The notes under the pieces: generated by a model | Told to the model about the DNA's origin: nothing | The model's database searches: none | Seen by the model: the letters and a program-made list of their open reading frames with translations, nothing else | Shown: positions 1-5,156 of the stretch, one piece after another | Layout: each line of letters opens with the position of its first letter | How positions within the stretch are numbered: position 1 is the first letter of the stretch | Source: Clostridiales bacterium | GTDB lineage: Bacteria > Bacillota > Clostridia > Christensenellales > UBA1242 | Length of the DNA: 5,639 nucleotides | NCBI GenBank assembly: GCA_003453435.1 | Contig: DMLH01000003.1 | Span: 1 to 5,639, forward strand | Reading direction: 5' to 3' | Position numbers and translations under genes: made by a program

Positions 1-101
1 TTTTTTTTGAATATTTATAATCTTTACTTTAAGTGATTAAATCATAAGTAATAATATCCAATAATAGTATTGATATTTTATTAATTGCATATAAATATAT
101 T

Positions 102-1154
102 ATGAGAAAAATAATTTTCACAGGTGGCGGAACTGGTGGCCACATAATGCCAAACCTGGCAATAATAAATGATATAAAGGATAAGTACCAAATTAAGTAT
201 ATTGGCAGCAAGGCGGGGATGGAAAAAGACATTGTGTCCAAAACCATGCCGTACTTTGGCATAACAACTTGCAAACTTAAACGTTCATTATCGCTATCCA
301 ATTTTTTAATTCCATTTAAACTTATAAAAGGTGTGCACGAGGCAAAAAAAATTTTAAGAGCAGAAAAACCAAACCTCGTTTTTTCTAAGGGTGGATATGT
401 TTCAGTTCCTGTTGTTTTGGCGGCAAAAAGTTTAAAAATACCAATAGTAAGTCACGAAAGTGATTACACAATTGGCCTAGCCAACAAGTTTACAAGCAAA
501 TACTCAAAAGCAGTTTGCACCAGTTTTGAAGACACGGCAAAAAGCCTTAAAAATGGCGTTTACACCGGTAGCCCAATTAGAAAAGAAATTTTATGTGGAA
601 ACAAGCAAAACATTGTTAAAAACTTGTGTTTAAAAAATCAATTGCCAAACTTGCTTATTGTTGGCGGAAGCCTTGGCAGTCAATCAGTAAATAACATAAT
701 TTATAACAACTCAAACAGCCTTAGCAAAAATTTTAATATTATACACATAGTTGGCAAAAACAACAAAATTAAAACAAATATTAAAAATTATAACATTGTG
801 GAATACGCATCTAATATTCAAGATTACTACGATTTGGCGGACATTGTAATAACACGAGGTGGTAGCAATGTAATATTCGAACTTTTAGCACTTAAAAAAC
901 CAATGCTTATAATACCGCTGCAAAAAGGTTCTAGAGGTGACCAAGTTTTGAACGCCAACATTTTTGAAAAAGAAAATATTGCTTTAAAGTTGCTTGAAGA
1001 TGAACTTGAAAACGATGATAAAATTTTAATTAACACGTTAAATAATCTTTACAAAAACAAAGATAAATTTATAAAAAATATGAGCAAAAAACATACTTGC
1101 GGTAATAAAAAAATTATTGAACAAATTGAAAAATATTTAAATAAATCACTTTAA
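102..1154 (+). CDS. murG: MurG, lipid II-forming N-acetylglucosaminyltransferase
   Basis: MurG transfers GlcNAc from UDP-GlcNAc to lipid I on the cytoplasmic face of the membrane, giving lipid II. The 350-residue length is normal for this GT28/GT-B family. The N-terminal glycine loop GGGTGGH is at residues 8-14 and the second loop, SKGGYVSVP, at 95-103. HESD (118-121) and TGSPIRKEI (155-163) lead to the C-terminal domain, which has GGSLGSQSVN (188-197), the donor-binding RGGSNVIFELLALKKP (252-267) with E260, and GDQVLNANIFE (279-289). The ATG start is fixed by the family N-terminus (MRKIIFTGGG). No Shine-Dalgarno sequence precedes it: the upstream 15 bases are only A/T plus one GC. A TATAAA at 90-95 would place +1 on the A of the ATG, so a leaderless mRNA is possible, but no good -35 is spaced for it (TTGATA at 70-75 leaves only 14 bp). 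No ftsW, murD or murB is next to it. The protein contains no Trp. Confidence 0.96.
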   Translation: MRKIIFTGGGTGGHIMPNLAIINDIKDKYQIKYIGSKAGMEKDIVSKTMPYFGITTCKLKRSLSLSNFLIPFKLIKGVHEAKKILRAEKPNLVFSKGGYVSVPVVLAAKSLKIPIVSHESDYTIGLANKFTSKYSKAVCTSFEDTAKSLKNGVYTGSPIRKEILCGNKQNIVKNLCLKNQLPNLLIVGGSLGSQSVNNIIYNNSNSLSKNFNIIHIVGKNNKIKTNIKNYNIVEYASNIQDYYDLADIVITRGGSNVIFELLALKKPMLIIPLQKGSRGDQVLNANIFEKENIALKLLEDELENDDKILINTLNNLYKNKDKFIKNMSKKHTCGNKKIIEQIEKYLNKSL

Positions 1155-1171
1155 AATAGCAAAAAAACAAT

Positions 1172-1199
1172 AAAAAATGGCATTTTTTTGCCATTTTTT
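1172..1199. terminator. Bidirectional intrinsic terminator between murG and the wHTH gene
   Basis: This is a perfect 11-bp stem, AAAAAATGGCA at 1172-1182 pairing with TGCCATTTTTT at 1189-1199, around a six-T loop. It lies 17 bases after the murG stop codon. The 3' arm ends in a T run for + strand transcripts. On the - strand the hairpin is followed by TTGTTTTTTT (1170-1161), so it can also end transcripts of the convergent regulator gene, whose stop is 30 bases away. Confidence 0.88.
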
Positions 1200-1229
1200 C
1201 GTAATTTATTAATTGTTTTTAAATTTTAA

Positions 1230-1544
1230 TTACATAGTTGCAAGTGCACTTAACTTTAAAATTAATAGTTTAGCATTTTCATCATTTTGATTTTTTAATA
1301 AATTAATTAAATAACTTTTTTCATTTCGTGTTAAAAAAAATTCTCTAATTTTATAATAACTAGACATCTCAAAACCACCATAACGGCCAGCATTAGAAAT
1401 TATTGGCACTCCTGCTCCACACAAGTCATCAATGTATCTATACACAGTGCGAGTGCTAATTTCAAATTCTTCTGCCAAGTCTTTGGCTGTTTGTTTACAT
1501 CTTAATATCTCAAACATGATACTCATTGCAACACTATAGTTCAT
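1230..1544 (-). CDS. Small winged-helix DNA-binding regulator (DeoR/YafY-type HTH, no WYL domain)
   Basis: This is a probable transcription regulator of 104 residues. Numbered from the chosen start, the HTH comprises TAKDLAEEF (19-27) and the recognition helix ISTRTVYRYIDDLCGAG (29-45), followed by the wing VPIISNAGRYGGFEM (46-60). This matches the N-terminal HTH_11-type domain of YafY/WYL regulators. Those proteins usually run to about 300 residues with a WYL ligand-sensing domain; here the ORF stops after a short helical tail (FFLTRNEKSYLINLLKNQ), and the 75 bases left before murG cannot hold the rest. It is either a genuine stand-alone wHTH or an old truncation. The start at 1544 (MNYSVAM) was chosen because related proteins begin MNY and because the promoter's -10 box puts +1 at 1544-1545. 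An in-frame ATG at 1550 would add two residues but would lie upstream of +1. There is no Shine-Dalgarno. Target genes are unknown; autoregulation is plausible from the palindrome at its promoter. Confidence 0.82.
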   Translation of the reverse strand: MNYSVAMSIMFEILRCKQTAKDLAEEFEISTRTVYRYIDDLCGAGVPIISNAGRYGGFEMSSYYKIREFFLTRNEKSYLINLLKNQNDENAKLLILKLSALATM

Positions 1545-1551
1545 GGTCATT

Positions 1552-1580
1552 ATTATACGCTAAACTTTTATGTTTGTCAA
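1552..1580 (-). promoter_or_regulatory. Perfect consensus sigma-70/SigA promoter of the wHTH gene
   Basis: On the - strand, TTGACA (1580-1575) is followed by a 17-bp spacer and TATAAT (1557-1552), so both hexamers and the spacing are consensus. The expected +1 is at 1545-1544, directly at the ATG chosen as start, which would give a leaderless mRNA. A promoter this strong on a regulator gene usually implies that something represses it. Confidence 0.88.
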
Positions 1581-1584
1581 ACAT
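1570..1584. promoter_or_regulatory. Candidate operator: 15-bp palindrome over the -35 box
   Basis: The sequence ATGTTTG-T-CAAACAT is a perfect inverted repeat with 7-bp arms and a one-base centre. It covers the whole TTGACA box of the wHTH gene. Its position suits a repressor that blocks RNA polymerase, and the simplest candidate is the adjacent regulator acting on itself as a dimer. The symmetry is seen directly; the binding protein is inferred. Confidence 0.6.
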
Positions 1585-1664
1585 CTGTTCGATAAATTTT
1601 AAATTTTTTATCTTTTTCAAACCTTCGTACAATTTTACATGCAGTGCAACATTAAGCAGATTTA

Positions 1665-2969
1665 CTATTTTTGCGCTCCATTGTTATTTCCCAAAACACT
1701 TGAACTAAATGTCGTTAAAAGTCTATTTTTCTTTAGGTTTTCCGCTTCTGCAATTTCAATCATTTTATCAATCAACTTTTCAAACGGCAAGCCACTTTGT
1801 TCCCATAAGTAAAACGCCAAACTGCCTGGAATTGTATTTATTTCATTAGCATAAACTTTTCCGGTTTTTGTGTCAATCATAAAATCAATTCTAACAACGC
1901 CAGAAGAATTTGTAATGCCAAATATTTTTTTTGCAAGTGATTGAATTTCATTTGCCTGTTCAGTTGTTATGTTCGCCGGAATAATTCTATTTAAATTCTG
2001 CATGCCATTTTTTGTGCCAGAATTATTGCAATTTGAATTATCGAATTTTTCATTATTATTGAAAAATTCTACTTCATTTTTTTTCTTTTTTAGGTTGTAA
2101 TTATCAAAATTTTTATAATTTTTATCAATTTTTGAACTTTTTTTATGTAGTTTTGTACATTTTGCAGTGGTTTTTGCAGAATTATTTGCTAAATATTTTT
2201 TTTCGAAAGATAAAAGCCCACCTTTATTTTGAACTTCTTCGCTTACAGAAATTTCACAATATTCACTATCGCCTAAAACAGAAATATTAACTTCTTTTAA
2301 GTTTTTTACAGCTTTTTCAATAATAACTTTGTCATCAAACATAAATGCCAAATCAAGTCCGCTTTTCAACTCTTGTGCATTTTTTGCGAGTGATAATCCA
2401 ATACTGCTACCCAGTTTGTTTGGTTTTATAATTAATGGATATTTAATTTTGTTGGTTATATCTTTTGTTTTAAATTTTTTATTTATAAACTCATTTTTAT
2501 TTAATACTATATGTTCCACAATGGGTATATCATTGTAAGCAAATATCTCTTTCATAGTTATTTTATCAATACCTACAGCACTTCCCAGCACGCCACTTGA
2601 CGTGTATGGTATATTTGACAATTCAAGTAAACCTTGAATTGTGCCATCTTCACCATTTTTTCCGTGCAAACACAAAACAGCACAGTCTATTTTTTTACAC
2701 ATTTTAAAGCCACCAAACTTTTTAACATACAAAAAATTACTGCAAGGTAGAATACAAACTTCTTTGCACTTCTTTTCATTCACTCTTACATAAAAATTGA
2801 TGTCCGCCAGTTTTGGGCCTATTAACCATTTACCATTATGCGTTATATAAACCAAATCTACATTATATTTTTGCTTATCTATTGCATTATATGTTTGCAA
2901 TGCTGTTAAAATTGAAATATCGTGTTCTGTGCTTTTACTGCCATAAATTATAACAATGTTTTTTTTCAT
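1665..2969 (-). CDS. ddl: D-alanine--D-alanine ligase with an insertion in the active-site loop
   Basis: Ddl joins two D-Ala with ATP in the cytoplasm, supplying the dipeptide used by MurF. Numbered from the chosen start (434 residues), GSKSTEHDIS is at 10-19, HGKNGEDGTIQG at 102-113, YTSSG at 122-126, the ATP-grasp segment IIKPNKLGSSIG at 180-191, IIEKAV at 216-221, and the metal ligands RIDF (D362) and NEINTIPGS (E376, N378). The KY pair before the omega loop (257-258) carries the Tyr of D-Ala-D-Ala enzymes rather than the His of VanA-type D-Ala-D-Lac ligases. The usual length is about 350-370; the excess is an Asn/Lys-rich stretch just after KYL. The C-terminal tail KNRLLTTFSSSVL looks family-typical. 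The start MKKNIVIIYG is preferred over an in-frame ATG at 3014, because that ATG lies inside the terminator of the preceding gene and would add 15 residues before the first strand. No Shine-Dalgarno is seen at either start. Neighbouring pathway genes support the call. Confidence 0.94.
   Translation of the reverse strand: MKKNIVIIYGSKSTEHDISILTALQTYNAIDKQKYNVDLVYITHNGKWLIGPKLADINFYVRVNEKKCKEVCILPCSNFLYVKKFGGFKMCKKIDCAVLCLHGKNGEDGTIQGLLELSNIPYTSSGVLGSAVGIDKITMKEIFAYNDIPIVEHIVLNKNEFINKKFKTKDITNKIKYPLIIKPNKLGSSIGLSLAKNAQELKSGLDLAFMFDDKVIIEKAVKNLKEVNISVLGDSEYCEISVSEEVQNKGGLLSFEKKYLANNSAKTTAKCTKLHKKSSKIDKNYKNFDNYNLKKKKNEVEFFNNNEKFDNSNCNNSGTKNGMQNLNRIIPANITTEQANEIQSLAKKIFGITNSSGVVRIDFMIDTKTGKVYANEINTIPGSLAFYLWEQSGLPFEKLIDKMIEIAEAENLKKNRLLTTFSSSVLGNNNGAQK
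2019..2189 (-). other. Asn/Lys-rich low-complexity insertion within ddl (omega-loop region)
   Basis: About 57 in-frame codons separate the conserved KYL from the family-like stretch GTKNGMQNLNRIIPA. In E. coli DdlB only about nine residues join the KYL and PA positions, against about 70 here. The insert is rich in Asn and Lys (KKKK, FFNNNEKFDNSN, CNNSGTKNG) with no hydrophobic core and no domain I recognise. FDNYN and FDNSN recur 21 codons apart, with similar DNA (AATTATC followed by A/G-rich and T5 at 2036-2050 and 2099-2114), which weakly suggests growth by internal duplication. The reading frame is intact through it. Confidence 0.72.
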
Positions 2970-2974
2970 AATAT

Positions 2975-3004
2975 TTTTTATGAAAAACTTAATTTTATTG
3001 TTAA
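2975..3004 (-). promoter_or_regulatory. Possible promoter of ddl
   Basis: On the - strand, TTAACA (3004-2999, 5 of 6 matches) is followed by an 18-bp spacer and TAAAAA (2980-2975, 4 of 6), then five bases before the ATG at 2969. If it is used, the ddl mRNA would have almost no leader. Its -35 overlaps the T run of the upstream terminator. Such matches are common in AT-rich DNA, so support is weak. Confidence 0.3.
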
Positions 3005-3040
3005 AAATAGGCATTTTAACTATTTAAGCTAATATGCCTA
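3003..3040 (-). terminator. Intrinsic terminator after the 125-residue ORF
   Basis: On the - strand, TAGGCAT (3040-3034) pairs with ATGCCTA (3014-3008). After an A-A mismatch, TTAGCT pairs with AGTTAA (one G-T wobble) around a TAAAT loop, and a T5 run (3007-3003) follows. It begins five bases after the TGA stop of the upstream gene. It contains the ATG at 3014 of the longest ddl reading frame, which argues against that start. Confidence 0.65.
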
Positions 3041-3045
3041 TAATT

Positions 3046-3423
3046 TCAAAATGATTTTAGCATATCTATTTCATTTTCTAACAACTTATGATGATAGTCT
3101 TTGAATTCCTTTATATAAGTTTTTCTATCTTCTTTATTAAGTGACAAAGAAAGCATAAATCCCCAATGCATATCTGTTGTTAAATTATTTACTAGATCTG
3201 AAGACCTTCCAATATCTTCCGTCATAACACTAAAATCATTAACATAAAATTTGTGCTTATTGTTTTCTCTTGCATGCGAAAATGCACTTACAACATATGT
3301 TTTCATTCCATTTATATTTTTTTCACTTTCTACTTTAATATTATACAAACCAAAACGATCAAAAAAATTATCAAACAAAAATACTTCTTTATTTTTTTCT
3401 TGCGTTGCCTTTTCAAACCACAT
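3046..3423 (-). CDS. Conserved-looking small protein of unknown function
   Basis: This gene encodes 125 residues that I do not recognise. It starts MWFEKATQEKNKEV and has no signal peptide or membrane span, so it should be cytoplasmic. It is rich in charged and aromatic residues (FLFDNFFDRFGLY at 16-28, HARENNKHKFYVNDFSV at 68-84, DMHWGFMLSLSL at 102-113) and ends in a charged helix-like stretch (KEDRKTYIKEFKDYHHKLLENEIDML). The pattern suggests a compact alpha/beta fold; no catalytic motif stands out. The ATG at 3423 was chosen because GAGGT lies seven bases upstream. A longer frame opening at a TTG at 3459 would start inside the promoter spacer and cannot be translated from this transcript. 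It has its own strong promoter and terminator, so it is a monocistronic gene between murF and ddl rather than a member of their operon. It ends in TGA. Confidence 0.78.
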   Translation of the reverse strand: MWFEKATQEKNKEVFLFDNFFDRFGLYNIKVESEKNINGMKTYVVSAFSHARENNKHKFYVNDFSVMTEDIGRSSDLVNNLTTDMHWGFMLSLSLNKEDRKTYIKEFKDYHHKLLENEIDMLKSF

Positions 3424-3430
3424 ATTACTT

Positions 3431-3435
3431 ACCTC
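3431..3435 (-). promoter_or_regulatory. Shine-Dalgarno site that fixes the start of the 125-residue ORF
   Basis: GAGGT on the - strand lies seven bases before the ATG at 3423. The promoter's predicted +1 falls at 3435-3434, so the leader is only about a dozen bases and begins at the ribosome-binding site itself. Confidence 0.75.
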
Positions 3436-3441
3436 ATTTAC

Positions 3442-3470
3442 ATTATAACATAGCACCAAACATAAGTCAA
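3442..3470 (-). promoter_or_regulatory. Near-consensus extended -10 promoter of the 125-residue ORF
   Basis: On the - strand, TTGACT (3470-3465, 5 of 6 matches) is followed by a 17-bp spacer and TATAAT (3447-3442). TGT directly before the -10 makes it an extended -10 element. The spacer contains ATGTTTG, the same 7-base arm as in the palindrome at the wHTH promoter, so shared control is possible though unproven. Confidence 0.85.
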
Positions 3471-3510
3471 TAGGTGAATTTGTTTTGCCTTAGACAAGTA
3501 CAATAAGTTG

Positions 3511-5145
3511 TTATTTGTAATTATCTGGTAAATCATTTTCAAGAAGTACAACGTCTCCACTTTGAAGTAGCGTTTTGAACAAATTTGTTACCTCAAACAA
3601 TGTATCCTTAACAATAATGTTTTTCTCGTCAAATCCCTTTTTTAGCAAGCCTTTTTTAATGTTTTCACTTTGATTTTTTCCAACCAAAATTGCAATGTCG
3701 CAAGATGAAGCAATCCTTTTGCCAAGTTCTATATTTTCTTCATTTTCAATTTTGCCAAGCTCAACAAGTCCGGGCGTCACAACAATTTTTCTATTTTCTT
3801 CAAAAAGTTTTAAAGTTTCTAGTGCTACTGCCGTGCCTTGAATGTTGCTATTAAAACTGTCATCAATAATTATAATATCATTGTCTAAATTTTTAAGTTC
3901 AAGCCTGTGTTCAGCAGTTTTTAATGTAGGTATTACTTTTAAAATTTGTTTTATACTTACACCAAGTTTTAAAGCAAGTGCCGCTGCAGATAAAATATTT
4001 TGAACATTATGCTCGCCCAAAATTGAAGTCTTTGTTTGATATTCTTTGCCGTCATAGCAAAGTTTAAACTCAAGGCCTTTTGTTGTTGCAATAATGTCCT
4101 TTTCATACAAAAATGTTCCATTTTTACCAACTGCAGTTTTGTTTTTTAACTTGCAAGCATCAAACATTTTTTTAACATGTTTATTGGATACATTAAACAC
4201 GCAAACTGCATCTTTAGGCAAGTTTTCATATAGTTCGCTTTTGGTTTTTATAATATTTTCCAAGTTTTTAAAACTTTCCAAATGCTGTTCGCCAACTGAT
4301 GTAATTATTCCAGCATCTGGCAAAACCATTTCGCACAGTTCTTTTATTTCTCCCATCTTTTTGGCACCCATTTCAGCAATGAACACTTCGTCATCTTCAT
4401 TTAAGTCATCCAAAACAACTTTACTGATGCCCATTGGAGTGTTGAAACTTGAAGGTGTTGCACATACTTTATATTTACTTTCCAAAAACGCTTTTAAATA
4501 AGCCTTTGTGCTTGTTTTACCAAAACTTCCCGTAATTCCAATTTTTATTAAATTTGATAGTCTTGTTAGTTTAACTTTGCACCTATGTTTATAACCATTT
4601 TGTATTATTTTTTCTAAAGGATGGGTAATTAAAAGTGCAAGTGGTGCAAGAACCGGAACAATAAGTGGTGTTATTGTTATTACTGACATCCTTAAATAAA
4701 ATGAGTATGAAAGCGAAAGTGCTAGCGCAAAAAATGTAATAACTGCATACAAAACATACAATGCAACATAAATTCTAAACATCCTTTTTGTCACTTTTAA
4801 AGGCTTTTTTTGTGGTATTTTATGAATTTCAATTATAAATACGATCGCAAAAGCAAAGTAAAATATCAAGCCTAAATTTCCAAACAATTTACTGTCCAAA
4901 AACTTATTAAATAAAATATTGGTGACAAATACACCGCAAAAAGAAAGAAAACACAACAATGTTAATCTTCCAAACCATTTTGCTTTTGTGTCTTTCAGCC
5001 ACGCGCCATACGGGGAAATTTTATAGCCAGACAATTGTAAAATTTGCAAAAATTTATTGGATAAAAAACAAAGCACTAATGAATTTAGTATTGTTAATAC
5101 AATTAAAAAATACAAATCGGGATTACTCAAATCAAAAACTTTCAT
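3511..5145 (-). CDS. murF: Membrane-anchored MurF-type Mur ligase
   Basis: This is an ATP-dependent Mur ligase, most like MurF, which adds D-Ala-D-Ala to the UDP-MurNAc tripeptide. Of 544 residues, 1-176 form about five membrane spans (roughly 11-30, 59-79, 90-108, 124-148 and 152-176). Positively charged loops at 31-58 and 109-123 place the N-terminus outside and the ligase in the cytoplasm. The central domain starts with the P-loop TGSFGKTST (205-213), AEMG (257-260), GEQHLE (285-290) and the probable carbamylated Lys K302 in KTKSE. GEHNVQN (377-383), EHRLE (412-416), DDSFNSN (428-434) and GLVELG (459-464) are MurF-like. Only about 25 residues separate the last span from the P-loop, so the usual MurF domain 1, which binds the UDP-MurNAc part, is absent. 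An AGGAG site six bases upstream supports the start. It follows the hydrolase gene by 9 bp (one operon). No clear terminator follows. An alternative is another membrane Mur-ligase homologue acting on a related amino-acid chain. Confidence 0.88.
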   Translation of the reverse strand: MKVFDLSNPDLYFLIVLTILNSLVLCFLSNKFLQILQLSGYKISPYGAWLKDTKAKWFGRLTLLCFLSFCGVFVTNILFNKFLDSKLFGNLGLIFYFAFAIVFIIEIHKIPQKKPLKVTKRMFRIYVALYVLYAVITFFALALSLSYSFYLRMSVITITPLIVPVLAPLALLITHPLEKIIQNGYKHRCKVKLTRLSNLIKIGITGSFGKTSTKAYLKAFLESKYKVCATPSSFNTPMGISKVVLDDLNEDDEVFIAEMGAKKMGEIKELCEMVLPDAGIITSVGEQHLESFKNLENIIKTKSELYENLPKDAVCVFNVSNKHVKKMFDACKLKNKTAVGKNGTFLYEKDIIATTKGLEFKLCYDGKEYQTKTSILGEHNVQNILSAAALALKLGVSIKQILKVIPTLKTAEHRLELKNLDNDIIIIDDSFNSNIQGTAVALETLKLFEENRKIVVTPGLVELGKIENEENIELGKRIASSCDIAILVGKNQSENIKKGLLKKGFDEKNIIVKDTLFEVTNLFKTLLQSGDVVLLENDLPDNYK

Positions 5146-5151
5146 ATTTAA

Positions 5152-5156
5152 CTCCT
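5152..5156 (-). promoter_or_regulatory. Shine-Dalgarno of the MurF-type gene, overlapping the upstream stop codon
   Basis: AGGAG on the - strand shares its first two bases with the TAG stop of the hydrolase gene and lies six bases before the ATG at 5145. This tight arrangement points to co-transcription and possibly translational coupling of the two genes. Confidence 0.8.

Noticed and set aside
1..8. T8 run at the window start as the tail of an upstream terminator
   Set aside because: The hairpin that should precede it would lie outside the window, so this cannot be judged; T runs are frequent in this DNA.
34..44. Palindrome TGATTAAATCA upstream of murG as an operator
   Set aside because: It is short and AT-only apart from two bases, is not placed on a credible promoter, and has no second copy that I could see in the window.
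1155..1550. The wHTH gene as a frameshifted WYL-domain regulator
   Set aside because: Only 75 bases lie between its stop and murG, and they hold a terminator. No WYL-like fragment is present in any frame, so at most it is an old truncation.
1665..2969. Vancomycin-resistance ligase (VanA/VanC type)
   Set aside because: The KY pair before the omega loop is that of D-Ala-D-Ala enzymes, and no vanH, vanX, vanT or vanXY gene is nearby.
3046..3048. TGA at the end of the unknown gene read as Trp (alternative code)
   Set aside because: A terminator hairpin starts five bases later, read-through would add only about ten residues, and Trp is encoded by TGG in the other genes.
3251..3453. Short open frames on the + strand opposite the unknown gene, and similar ones opposite the MurF-type gene (4094-4501, 4959-5413)
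   Set aside because: They lack ribosome-binding sites and recognisable motifs, and their composition mirrors the real genes on the - strand.
3424..3459. Longer form of the unknown protein starting at a TTG at 3459
   Set aside because: The TTG is in the spacer of the promoter and upstream of the predicted transcription start; the real ribosome-binding site precedes the ATG at 3423.
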